NCBI RefSeq assembly: GCF_022581195.2
Contig: NC_061458.1
Span: 13,206,001 to 13,270,000, forward strand
Reading direction: 5' to 3'
DNA from: Helicoverpa zea
Taxonomy: Eukaryota; Arthropoda; Insecta; Lepidoptera; Noctuidae
DNA length: 64,000 bases
The position numbers and the translations under genes are program-made. Positions 12,306-23,689 of this stretch are shown piece after piece (the stretch's first letter is position 1; each line of letters begins with the position of its first letter). Below the pieces are notes generated by a model. It was not told where the DNA came from and searched no databases. It saw only the letters and a program-made list of their open reading frames with translations.

Positions 12306-14763
12306 GGGTGTGACAGCACGACGATTGTCTTTCCGGAACTCGTTTGCAGTTAGGCGTTGCTTCGCTACAGCAACTGGGTCCGCTTACAGGCTTGTTTACA
12401 GACCATGTGCAACCAAATATTTGTACAGAAACAAGTTATTTCTACAATGTTTTTTTCTTCGCACACTTTTTCTCTCTCATAAAAATGCAGGACAGTTAAT
12501 CAGATTTGTGACTTAGCTGTCGCAATGAAGAAACGTCAATTAGTCGACATCAAAATAGCTTTATAGTCCAGATAACACGTGTTAACGATACAATAAAACT
12601 AATTAAAGTAATTCATTTGGTTGAAAATAAAGGAGCACGGAACTGTCGCATGTCGGCCGGACTCGATACTCGGAAAAGTCGTAAAACTCGGAGAGTTAAC
12701 ATCATTATTGATGATAGCCGATGGACTGACGACGTCACTACCTATTCCAGGATTGAAGGATTAAAATGATCTACTATTATGTTTATTTTTGAGTAAAGGG
12801 AGTGATTGGAACAACCACAATTTTTTTTGGGTATTGAAGTATAAGAACTGAAAAATACAACTTACCAAAACGACCCCGTTCATTGAAAGTTCACAAGGTT
12901 ATTTTTCATCTTATTTTGCAATTTCTTGGCCTTTGTACTTAGAAACATTGATGTTACACACTGAGAACCTCACATGAAGTCATACAAAATGAATGAAAAG
13001 CTGATACGGAAAGAAAAAATATTACAATCTTTTTACGCAACTGTCAAACAATTGTTGTTGTGTGAAAATGACAGACCACCTCAAAGGATTCCGACAGAGC
13101 AACATAGAAGTCATGATTCATATCAGAAGGGATTTGTAGCAATAGGTCTACGGCGTCGTCATTTGAGATACAACTCCCAAAACAAATATTCTTTACTAAA
13201 CTCCCAGCTCACCTAACCAGCGCAAAGAGGACATAAACATGTTAGCATACAGAGCGTACCCTCAGTGCATAAAGAATATTTGGCGCACACGCAAGATCAA
13301 AGGGGACGGGCGGGGCGTGGCTAATCACATCCCGGTCGTTCTCCGCTCTATCCGGCTGTTTCACGAATTATTTTTAGTGCACAGGTAACAAGAATGCCCC
13401 TTTGAAATGCAACACTTCCGCTCGTAACATCGGCTTCGGACATATAGAGAGGGCGTGGACGTTTGTGCCTAACGATTTCAGTACTCAGAGAAGGCAAGTG
13501 AAGACTTTGCCTGTTAATATCAGTCATCAGTTTCAACTACAGGCTTTCAAAGACTGTGGAAAAGTCTGTGGCACATGAAACTAACTACAAATATGATTAA
13601 GTAGAATTGGAGAAGGAAGTGTTTGTAGCTAATAATAAGTTAGCCGTAGACAGTATGTCTGCTTAGATAGTGAAGATCGTTATTTAGGACATATGTAGGC
13701 ATTAACCTGTTCACAAAATGACCCACCTGCACTCCTTAGTCTGTTTCCACCTAACCAAAAATAGTATCATGTAACGCCCGTCAATATTTTATACATTTTA
13801 CACCGTGGTCGATGTTCACCGGTCTTCTCGGCACTTGTCAAGTACCATCACGCCGAGACGTTTAGAGACCGACAGACATTATAAAACAGGTAATTTACTA
13901 CCCAGAATAATCATAAACTATTAATTTAGTGTTGATTGAGCTTCCAGTTTTATGATTGGTACTAAACGGTTTATAGTCCGAAGCTGTTATTGGTTTAAAT
14001 CATCTGTAATTTTGGATATCGTTTATTGGTTCTTACGTCTCTTTGGTGAAGTTATGTGACGGGTTTTATTGCTGTAAATAGGTGTAAATAACGTGCTACA
14101 AATAGTTGTAAGTGTCCTAATTTTCAAGAAATAAACCGATCTTACCTACGCTATATACTTTTTTACTATTAGGTAACATCACGTCAAGGTGTCATCTGTT
14201 AAAGCAGTGGGGTCCTTATGTTCATTTCATTGCGGTGGGTGTTTGGAAACTCTTTTGCGGTCACTTACAGCAATAGAACTTCGCTTTGCTTCACCATCCG
14301 AATGACAAGGGGTTCCTTACATATCTTTCTGCTTCACTTAACAAACTTTCTGTGGAATGAATCTCTATGGTTTCTATGGAAACCGCCACCGGTCACCAAG
14401 GTGCATCTTTTTTCATTTGTAATAATTTTATTATATTTTTACGTACAGCAATAGGTATGTGAAGTAGGTATTATTTAACCGACAAATATTATAAAACTTT
14501 TCCGAGTTTTTTAAAACCCCAATAGCGTTCCAACCTACGCAACTTGTATACAAGTCAATAGCAAACAAGATGTATAAATCAGAGCTGCTTAAAATTCCCG
14601 CATTACGTGGCGCCCTCTGGGGGAAGCAAAATAATGAGAGCTCCACAGCTCTTAAATCTTGAGTCGCATCCACTTTTAATGGCATTTAAATTAGCTTTTT
14701 ATTTGCTCAGGGTTAGTGGTTGTGGGAACAGATAAGTGTGTCTTATGTCCCGCCGTGCTGATT

Positions 14764-14785
14764 GAAGACTTAAGGTTAAGTCTTC
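14764..14785. repeat. near-perfect 22-bp palindrome
   Basis: GAAGACTTAA and TTAAGTCTTC flank a central GG. Function is unknown. Confidence 0.7.
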
Positions 14786-16238
14786 TTTTAAGGAAACTTT
14801 TAATTATATAGATAGGTACTACGGTAGGTAGCTAGTTGATGTTTCATTTAGTTTCTAGATCGGCTAAAAGATTTTTTTTTATTTTTCAATGACATTAGGC
14901 TCGTGATTACACATCTGATTATCTGATGAATTTTTTCTAAGAAGTTTGTCCAAGTCCACTTACATTTGTATGGTCTTAGAGAGCAAATATAATATGTCTT
15001 TGAAGGGCTATCTTACTGAAAAAAAAGTCTTGAGAGGTTTCAATCAATATTGTGATATCTACCTATAGCATAATCTATCATACTTTGGGTGGGCTAGGCA
15101 CTGATCTTCACAACAAACAATGAGGCACTTTGAAACATTGCGACTCCCGGAAGAGTGGTGAGCAGTATTACAGAATTTATGCTCAGGCAGTTAACTGCAT
15201 TGTAAATCTCTGTTGATAGTAACTTCACCTATGTTTGGAATAGTTCGAGGCGGAACTAAGGTATTTAGTACCTTCAATAAAGTGCATGATGTATGAACAC
15301 TTTCACGCAGGTACCATTCTGTGTGAAAGTGGTCCTGTAGATAAGTAAGAAGAAAATGATGGAGGGAAAATATAAGGAGCTCTGGCTGAAAACGAGTAAA
15401 AATCCAAATTGAAAACTTAAAATTTTTTGGTAGTTAATGGTTGTAAGTCATTGTTATAGCAGTTCATTGATTAATCGAAGTGCTAAAGGGTGATTCTTCG
15501 AAACACAGTTTTTACGTGTTTTTGACCGAAGAACACATGAAAATATCATTCGATTTTAATGAAAGTTTCAAGTTTTATGTAAAAGGTAAAGGTCTATCGA
15601 CGCCTCATTTAACTAATTAGAATTTATAAAAAAAAACTATAATTAAGTTAGCAGAAAACAGTAAAACCTAATTAATCTGGTGTGTCCCAACGACGGTTTT
15701 TGCTGCATTATTTAATTTTCTGCGAGCTACGGTCGCGTTACAATAAAACTAATGAATCCAAATGATCTTTAAATATGTGTTTCTTAATATTTTAACATTA
15801 AAATAAAAGAAAATGGTGTATTTTCATAATTACATAAATTTAAAAATTGTCCCCGACTAAATTCATCATTAAGCTGGCTCGATTTGTTCAATCACTATCT
15901 AAACGTAAATGAAAAATATTCGAAAGAGTAATGTTTACTTGTAAGTGATCGCGCCGGTCAGCACCGAACGGTGACAGTGAGTGCTCGTGAGCGGACGTAT
16001 TTTTCCAAAAAAATACGATTGCAAGTTGTCATCTGGTGTTTGTAAGGCAAGTAGTCATATCAATCTGTCTTAATTAACTGATAGTGTGTATCTGCTATCG
16101 TTTTGTTACCAAGGCAAAGTGTCTTATGATATGGTTTTGCTAACATTAATTGCATGTTTGATGCTTTACGTTTATGAATAAAGGAGCAGGATTTGATAAT
16201 CTGCGAATTCCTAATTTTTCTGGCCCCCATTAGTCTGG

Positions 16239-16267
16239 ATTCATCTGGCTCTTAAAGCCAGATGAAT
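16239..16267. repeat. 12-bp stem hairpin with 5-nt loop
   Basis: ATTCATCTGGCT pairs exactly with AGCCAGATGAAT around CTTAA. It carries the ATCTGG motif also seen near the ends of the surrounding segment, so it may be a subterminal repeat of that transposon. Confidence 0.75.
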
Positions 16268-16614
16268 TTGAGCGGGACATATGAATTAGATTTCATTCAA
16301 ATTCGGGCATATGTTACAGGTATGTCTGATGACATTTCTTTATTGTAGTTTGTATATCTGTTAATTTTTGTTGGCTTCTAGTGCATTTTTTTTGTTCAAA
16401 TACCGTGGAAACAATTATTTTCCTCTGGACATAGATCTTCATTAGTATTACTTATTTTTTATTTCAATAAGATTACTTAAGTAAGTAATACAAAAAATTA
16501 AAGCAAATGGCCTGTTGGTTTTTATTCCGAAGTTCAATTTCTGTGCTAGAGGTTTTGGGGTTTTTTTATCGTTGCTAGAATAGCTTTATATTTTTTTAGA
16601 TCCACATTTTCAAA

Positions 16615-16805
16615 ATGGCATAACGACAATTGCAAACAAGAGAAGAAATACTAAGAAAAAAAGACTAGCGGATAAGAAAAGATATGACAGAATAAACAAT
16701 AATGAAGAATTATGGAAAGAAAAACAAGAAAAGAATAGACAAAACTATATACGCAGGAAAGAAGAAAACAAACAACTACTGATAGGAGAATTTTCATTTT
16801 CATAA
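16615..16805 (+). pseudogene. broken basic coiled-coil-like coding remnant
   Basis: An ATG at 16615 is followed by a codon and then a stop (16621-16623). The frame continues as RQLQTREEILRK, shifts frame inside an A-run near 16656-16662, and continues as RLADKKRYDRINNNEELWKE and then KQEKNRQNYIRRKEENKQ to a stop at 16803-16805. The charged Lys/Arg/Glu pattern with a KRYDRI-type block resembles, from memory, N-terminal segments repeated in many uncharacterised lepidopteran proteins, some linked to transposons. A splice-acceptor-like TTTTTTTAG precedes it at about 16591-16599. The stop and frameshift indicate it is not functional. Function is unknown. Confidence 0.5.
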
Positions 16806-17450
16806 AAGGTTCCTGAAAAACTCAAATTTAATTATTCAGCGTTCTGCAAGTTTGGGAGATCTAACCTGATTTTCGATTAAGAGATACTTTTTCAAGAGAT
16901 GGAAGTAAACATTTTAGTGTCGATTTAGGAAATATATAAATCCATACTTAATAGACTCTGATGATGAAAAATTTAATATTTTTTAGTAATTCAGGCAAGA
17001 TATTAATTAGTATTCTACTATCTCAAGCTTAGAGTTCCTATCGTACTGAAAAATTAAGTCTGATTTTGATGAGTAAGTTTTATTTCATTCTAATTAAGAG
17101 TTTGTTTTCGGTGAAGTTTATTTTTATTTTAAGCTAATATTCGTTTTTGTTTTGTGTTATTAAGTTAAGAGGTCTTATTAAGATAAGTTTACCATTTTAT
17201 ATAATTATTATAACGTTGAAGCTAGTGTGATTTAACAACCGTAAGAGGTTTAATAAATGATTAATTTGAAAGAGAGTGTGACTGTTTACTTAATTCATAA
17301 TTAAAGTGATAGTTTACCCGTAGTGTGTAATCTGGCGTATTTAATGTAAATGTTGTGTTTACCCTCAATTGGCATATATATTAGAATAATACTTATGCTT
17401 CTATGTAGGTATGTATTGTGTATGTGTATGTATATGCTGTGGGTGAACCT

Positions 17451-17475
17451 AATAATAAATAAATAAATAAATAAT
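17451..17475. repeat. (AAAT)n tail
   Basis: A short AATA/AAAT tetranucleotide run follows GGGTGAACCT, which resembles the microsatellite tail at the 3' end of a non-LTR retrotransposon in plus orientation. No reverse-transcriptase reading frame is visible upstream. Confidence 0.6.
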
Positions 17476-17515
17476 TAAGTAGTAATAGGAGTAATTATTT
17501 CAATATTTGGTAAAA

Positions 17516-17715
17516 TTTATACTAATATTATAAAGAGGAAAACTTTGTTTCTTTGGTTGTAATGGATAAACTCAAAAACTACTGGACCGATTTTAAATAG
17601 GTATTCTTTCACCATTAGAAAGCTATATTATCTGCGGGTAACATAGGTAATATTTTATTCCGGTGCGGGCAGTAGCTCCCACGGGACGCGGGTGAAACCG
17701 TGAGAAAACGGCTAG
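17516..17715 (+). mobile_element. Lep1-like non-autonomous Helitron-type repeat
   Basis: It starts TTTATACTAATATTATAAA, passes ACTACTGGACCGATTTT and GGGACGCGGGTGAAACC, and ends GAAAACGGCTAG. I recognise this order from the Lep1 family of Lepidoptera, whose ends carry CT and CTAG-type termini without target duplication. There is no coding content. Confidence 0.7.
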
Positions 17716-18006
17716 TTTTATAATAAAGATCATTGGAAAAATAAAGGAAGTATCATTAATCTGTATACCTCTAATTAATATGGTGCGAAATCACATTCAT
17801 CTGCCTCTGTCACAATTAATCTGGCCCAGCAATTAATCAGCACCTTTTAAATCCTAATCTACGTTATGCAAATCGATGCCTTCGATATATGATATTGCAC
17901 ATAAGGCACTGGGTCTAACTATGACGTCAATTCAGGTCTAAGAGCAAAAAAAAATTGAGCCAGATCAATGAGTCAAAAACACTCGGTTTCAAAGAATCAC
18001 CCTAAA

Positions 18007-20586
18007 ACAGTATTTCTAACTTTAAACGTTTAATAAGATAATAAATTGTAAAATGAAGAAAGAAAAGTTTCTAGAAAGTAGTTTTATTTATTTTTTGTAT
18101 ACCAAGTGTGGAATAAAATTTTACGATCACATGAATGTACTTAAGTAGTTGTCACAATATCCGGTCACTTCAAACGCTTATTATTTTATTTACGCCGTGT
18201 ATGCGCACACACACTTTGATCTATAAAAATAAACTTATAGCTTAATGACATTATTGAGAATATCAAAGGAGGATTGTCATATTAATTAGTTTAAATATTA
18301 ATTTTATACATTATGCCATTCTTAAGTACTCATTAATGATCATCTAAGTTTTATTTAAGCAGGACTAGGTAATAGTGTTTCAGGGAAATTAACAGCTTTT
18401 TGACGATAATATTAGGTTCAGACTTTCTCCAATAAATTTTCAACCTTAACACAATAGTGGAAGGTTCGATTGGTAAAACTTCACAGATTCGGGTAGGTTG
18501 ACATGCTGGCGTCTGTACCTATATGAAAAAAGAACAGAATAATTTAATCATAGTAAAGTTCTTGTCAAATAATTTTGCATCTCCGTAGTTGGTCACGAGT
18601 AACTTCACACTGGTCACGTCACTGTCATTTGATGCAACACGTATACGAGGTAATATTCATCATCATCAGCACGCTTGCTCAATGCGGGTTAGTGTTATTA
18701 AGTTCATACATTTTAACTGTCACCCAATCACCCACGACCAGCTTCAGAACAGTTAAGTTATTAACTAGAGCTGTAACCATGTGTATCGTCCGACTAATGG
18801 GCCTTAAAAACAAATGACAGGTGACGGTGTCTCTTTAACATAAACTCAGTTTATGGCGAGAGTAACAAAATCATTGGCACGCCTGACAGTTGGAGTTAGC
18901 CAGTAAAACGGAACGTAGTTTCTATGTCTTGGTAGATGTTGCTGTGTGTCTGGCTATTATGTAAGAGTTATCTTGTAGGTCTTTGCATAAAATTGAAAAA
19001 AATGATTGCTTTTTGTTGCTTTTTGATTGAACATGTAAATAAAAAAACAGAAAAGAGAATGGCGAAATAATGATTATAGATAAAAGCCACTATGGACAAT
19101 ACGGGACACAGGAAAAAGCTAACGTGGCGGCAAACTTATGTGAAATAAAATGAAATTGTTTATTTTGCAAGTTGGACATTACATCACTTTTACACGTCAT
19201 TTTAAGAACGCTGGGGTCGACATTTCCTAATTGATGATCCCTGAGAAGAAACGCCGAAACAAACTCAAGGGTCATAGTCTCTTTTAAAGTCCAAACATGT
19301 TACAAATCAAAAACTATGTGTGTATGTAAATGTATTATGTGTGAGTATCACCATGTACGCGGTCTGGAATTCTTTGTTGTTCGAAATCTTTGTTGTATGA
19401 ATAATACAATTACTTATTACGTATCGACTCACGTGAATAAATACACATAGTCACAAGAAAATCATCAAATAATTTGTGTTCGTTAAGTAAACAACGCACG
19501 ATATAGGTAGCTTTCCTCCATATACTCTTCAATACATAACAACTTTCTTTAACTCCTAATACAAAAATTATCATGCGCGGCATCTATGTGATGTGAAAAC
19601 CGGAAATTGGGTCAGAGCCGCCCACTTATCCGCCGGAAGTGGACGCCCAGGGGCAACGTATTTCCGGTCCTGACTGCTACACACCTACCCGGACTGATTA
19701 CCGTGTTTTGGGACCTCTAGTTCACTGACAGATGTGATATCTGTTACTGGCTTCAGGCTGAATATAATTTGCTAAAGATTTTACTTGAGATGGTAAATAA
19801 TTTTGACCCTATTTGATTTTTCCGAAAGTGGAAACTTGCACTCACCTCATCTATGTTATTTGTGGCAAACTTATTGCCAATTATCAGACATATACCTTGC
19901 CAAGGACAAAGAAAAGACTATTGAGAATTTTCACATTCAATAGCCGTCTTCCAGGAAACCTTCATGATCAACCGATGTTCTTTCTAAGCTGAGTAAGTTT
20001 AATCTGATGCTTATATATCTCTATCGGCACATTAGTTAAAATTATGACTAACATTACCTGTCTGTATTTCATATCATTGTCGCTCACTCACTACATGCAC
20101 CCACTATATTCATACATTAACGATACGCGCGAGATATGTTCGACATAATCCTTTGATCTCTCTCGCCTAGCGTCATAGATTATGAACAATTCCCAAGCAC
20201 TGATAGAAATTATGATTACTACTAAACTCGTGTTTTAGTAAACTGCACATTGAGTTCAGACTTTACGACAAACTATAATTCTGTAAATACGCAAATGCTA
20301 TGAAACTATTTTGAATAAGTGTCAAGTGTTTAATTTGATTAATGTGCAGTAATTAAACGTAATGTTCATTGAGAATATTGCGTTACTACAGACGTCAGTT
20401 CTCATGATATTATTAACGTTAGACTCGTGTAAGAGTGAATTTTCTTAAGACATGCTCTTCAATAAATATTGCTTTTTTATTTTTTATGTAGGCTGTTAAG
20501 TTAAAGATATATTTATTTGTTAACTATAAATAAATTTCTTAAATCTGTAGGCTGTTTCTTATGGCTTTGTATGCGTCCATTTATTA
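18007..20586. other. non-coding with an ETS-like motif cluster
   Basis: No gene is seen. The stretch at about 18650-18690 (CATCATCATCAGCACGC, then TTGCTCAATGCGGGTT) resembles a fragment of a common moth repeat, with low certainty. The ETS-like cluster is listed separately. The rest is AT-rich with no structure that I can name. Confidence 0.45.
19600..19667. promoter_or_regulatory. three ETS-like sites in 68 bp
   Basis: CCGGAAAT (19600-19607, plus), CCGGAAGT (19633-19640, plus) and CCGGAAAT (19660-19667, minus) match the ETS core CCGGAAGT/A. They lie in a locally GC-rich patch, which also makes chance matches more likely. No adjacent gene start is evident. Confidence 0.35.
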
Positions 20587-20721
20587 TGGGAAATCATTAA
20601 ATTACCCCGGCCCCTCTGGGTGCAGCGTGAAAGAGTGTCAGACTCTTTCTGACTTTAATCCACCATGTTACTTTTGGAGCCCTTAAACTACTAGGATCGC
20701 GGTAGCTCTTCGGAACAAGCC
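20587..20721 (-). mobile_element. dispersed repeat, copy B (inverted relative to copy A)
   Basis: GGGAAATCATTAA, GCAGCGTGAAAGAGTGTCAG and ATCGCGGTAGCTCTTCGGAA correspond in order to the reverse complement of 7925-8117. The A-rich end seen in copy A is missing or decayed here. Confidence 0.7.
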
Positions 20722-21709
20722 CTTATGCGTATATTATAAAATAACCGATATGGCCTTATTCTATTTTCACCTCCGTTCCAATTTCGAATCATTTACTAGC
20801 TAGACATTTAATTTTTTAAACTTTTTTATTATTATTGTTACTGGCCAACCTACACGTTACTCTTTGTATGCGTATGATCACAAGCCAGCCATTTGGCCTT
20901 GACCAGCCAGTGCCAATACTGTAGCGAGTTTATTGTTCTGCTTCATAATGTTTAGCAACATTATATCACAGATTATACTGTGGACCGGACTTTCATCTGC
21001 CGATACAATAGCTAGCTGTCAGTTGTTTTGTCTATGTAGATGATTTAGGCGGTGTGTAAGCTCGTTAAATATTGAACTACTTATAAAATGTTTTGTATTC
21101 AATAACTAAAATCTTTTCAGGTTTTGTACTGTTTTCTTTCCATTCTTTGATAAAGTATTTTTCTAAAATATAACAGTGCTTTAAAGTGTTGTTTTATTGA
21201 GGTTGACTCATTTTAGGTTGACTCATATTATTCTTCTAAAAACAGAAAATGTGATGAAAATCTAAGAATTTCTCAGCAGGTAACTCACGCCTAAAGTAGC
21301 GCAGATTGTATCTCGATGAACTGTCAAGATTTCAGTTTAAAAATAAATGGGACAGTTTTACGCTTTGTTACAATCTTTAATTTAGTATAAAAGGTTCATT
21401 CAACTCCACATTGGCATGTTAGAAGGTAAGGTAAATAAATAATATGTTCAAAGGAATTCGATACTTTTGATATTTAAAAAAAATAATGATTTTTATTTCT
21501 ACGAAATTCTTATTATAAACCTGTTAACGAGAAGTCCTTAATAAACCTGTTAACATTATTATGGGCCTATAATTAACTTACGAGAATGATGGAACAAATG
21601 GATGCGGTTTTTATTAACTTGTTATTTATTTATTATTACAAAAATGACTTGTAGGACTGAAGTTACATAGGAATATCAAAACCGTCCGCAACTGTAAAAT
21701 AATATATTC
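20722..21709. other. non-coding, AT-rich
   Basis: No gene or recognised repeat. Short near-duplicates (for example AATAAACCTGTTAAC near 21.5 kb) are low-complexity. Confidence 0.5.
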
Positions 21710-21764
21710 CTCTTAGTTTTGGTAGACTGATTATAATCAGTCAATAGTCTACCAAAACTAAGAG
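21710..21764. repeat. perfect 19-bp stem hairpin with palindromic loop
   Basis: CTCTTAGTTTTGGTAGACT (21710-21728) pairs exactly with 21746-21764. The 17-nt loop contains GATTATAATC, itself a palindrome, so an extended or cruciform-like fold is possible. No transposase or flanking duplication was found. Confidence 0.85.
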
Positions 21765-22026
21765 AAATTCGCTTTTCCAGTGCGTTATATTATTGAACTA
21801 TTTTTTGATACTGTACCTATCTATATAAGAGAATTAGTTTTCCTTCTTACACAGCAAACACAACACACTAACATACATAACACACAACACACAAACAGGC
21901 TCTTGTGGTAATTAATATATATTTGTAAACATATAGACTTAAAACACTTGTATACAGCTGCCACCTTCTATGGTAACTTACTACCAATGTAATGTAATCG
22001 TTTAGGAGCAAACTTATGTACGAGCG
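21765..22026. other. non-coding, AT-rich with CA-rich tract
   Basis: A CACA/AACACA-rich tract lies at about 21850-21897. The 63-codon minus frame at 21868-22059 has no recognisable domain. Confidence 0.5.
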
Positions 22027-22068
22027 CTGGTACCCATAACACAAGTTAAATCTTAACATGGGTACCAG
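22027..22068. repeat. 11-bp stem hairpin
   Basis: CTGGTACCCAT (22027-22037) pairs exactly with ATGGGTACCAG (22058-22068) around a 20-nt loop. It sits upstream of an AATAAA-containing stretch near 22.15 kb and may belong to a decayed retroelement 3' region. Confidence 0.7.
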
Positions 22069-23230
22069 AGTTCACGTCAACACTGTATTTGCCTTAGCGA
22101 TGAAACATGTTGAAAAAGTTTTTATGTTTTAGTGTATGTTCAATTTTTGTGCAATAAACAATTTTCTTTTATTTTTTAAAAATCCACAGTAGGTAGTTTC
22201 GGTTACCTGACAGGAGGCTCTTGGAAGCCGCAGTAACTCATCACGATTCCTTAATTAACAGGCAGGCTCATTAAACGTACTGATTGGGATACCGCATATC
22301 GCAGTCTGAAAAAAATACTTTTGAATGAAATTTTGAATAGATCTATTTTTATTCATAAATTGCAGGGTACGTTACATGGAATCACAACGTTATTTTGTAC
22401 TAAACCAACTTTTCAGTTTTCATGTGCGTCTTTACGTACTGGAACAAACTAGCATACCTATTGATCTATTCTGAAAAATTTATAATTCGAAACAACAGTT
22501 ATTGAGACCAGCGCGTATAAATTTTTGAAGCTAAGGTGTTGCTTTTGTTTAATTGGTACTTACTTAAATTAAGCATGCTAGCTAAATATGCATTACCTAC
22601 TTAAAATCTTCATAAAGTAAATAAATTATCAAAAACTCAATTATTATAAAGTTAAATTTAATAACTATTGTTGTGACAATATGAACAACGCTCAAATAAA
22701 GGGTTGTTATAATGAGTGCGGCTAATTGCGTGGCGGCCGCTAAGCCTCACTCCGTCAGCGATACACCCAGACAGACGAGTTTATTACGTGACTTACATTT
22801 TTATATCTAAATCATTATTATAAACACGACAAAACTTTGTTTATTATCTAAAAAATACGAAAAAATACTTATAGTTAGCAATTTCACAGTTTGAAATGTC
22901 AGACACAGATTTTTGTGTCAGAATGAGGAAATAATCCTACTAACGTGTAAATTATAATATTAGGTATTAAATTGTTGTTCCTGAACTACCTAACTACACT
23001 TTTAAGGCAGAACTGGTTTTGATCAAAGTTCCAAAAATTATAAAATATTTTTGATACTATATTAAAAAAAAACATCTATTTACAAAATCCCAGTTACATT
23101 TGCAATCAAAAGACTTTTCCTCTCATCTTCCAAAGATACAAAATATTCACGGAACCCCCGCTCGGCCTCATTTGTTCGCCAGGTGTGTCCGCGGGCGGTC
23201 CGAGGTGTCGCCGCAATCAGCCGCGGCGGC
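22069..23230. other. non-coding; GC-rich just before the TGACA array
   Basis: No gene is seen. GC-rich patches at about 22725-22770 and 23150-23230 interrupt AT-rich sequence. The overlapping 62-codon minus frame (23080-23268) is not recognisable. Confidence 0.45.
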
Positions 23231-23267
23231 TGACACGTGACAGCCTGACAGTTGACACTCCCTGACA
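23231..23267. promoter_or_regulatory. array of five TGACA motifs
   Basis: TGACA starts at 23231, 23238, 23246, 23253 and 23263, five copies in 37 bp on one strand, including two TGACAG. TGACAG is the core bound by TALE homeodomain proteins (Meis/Homothorax, TGIF). CACGTG overlaps the first two. A second array lies 0.4 kb downstream. Confidence 0.5.
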
Positions 23268-23652
23268 CTAGCTGTGGAACAGAAGGTTCAGTTTACAATT
23301 GGAATATTCGGGGTAAAACTGGTACCTAACAAACTAGTGACGAATACAGTGGTGGAAAACTTTATATTCTCTAACTCCCGATTTTACTAAACTGTATTTA
23401 TAAGTAGTAACACTATCTACAGTAAATACAAAAATCTAAAAGAATGACACTTTCTTTCATGATGCGAATTTAGTACAATTTCCACTGTCTGTGTTACGAT
23501 ATGAAGATTGCCTTATCTTATTGATATGAAGATGCCTTTTTAATATACATATTTTAATAAAATAATATTATTCTAGCATTTATATTTCATCCGAACCCTT
23601 TCCTATTTTCCGCTCATTCAAGCAACAATTTCAATGGTACTTCTGCACACTT
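23268..23652. other. AT-rich spacer between the two TGACA arrays
   Basis: No gene or recognised repeat is seen between the arrays. Confidence 0.5.
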
Positions 23653-23689
23653 TGACATCGCGGGTGACACAGCCTGACACCGGGTGACA
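23653..23689. promoter_or_regulatory. array of four TGACA motifs
   Basis: TGACA starts at 23653, 23665, 23675 and 23685, spaced 12, 10 and 10 bp, near one helical turn. The block GTGACACAGCCTGACAC resembles GTGACAGCCTGACAG of the first array, so the two may be related by duplication or hold the same site arrangement. Confidence 0.5.

Larger units (their letters stand above)
10104..15483. other. non-coding; no gene established
   Basis: Several frames of 60-106 codons (the longest at 10135-10455) show no domain or convincing composition. A TATA/initiator arrangement near 12.3 kb and a palindrome at 14764-14785 are listed separately. A GC-box-like tract (GGGCGGGGCGTGGC) lies near 13.3 kb, and an interrupted TCTCGGC/GCCGAGA inverted repeat near 13.83 kb. 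No repeat family was recognised with confidence. Confidence 0.4.
15484..18006. mobile_element. 2.5-kb segment bounded by terminal inverted repeats (unclassified DNA transposon candidate)
   Basis: The left end at 15488 reads GGGTGATTCTTCGAAAC. The reverse complement of the right end at 18002 reads GGGTGATTCTTTGAAAC (16 of 17 match). In both arms a second identical block GTGTTTTTGAC follows (15516-15526; 17972-17982) after a spacer of different length. TAAA flanks both sides (15484-15487, 18003-18006) and may be the target duplication. Motifs of the form ATCTGG recur inside, near both ends. The interior holds a broken coding remnant, an (AAAT)n tail and a Lep1-like repeat, so it has probably received insertions. 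The superfamily is not assigned. Confidence 0.55.
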
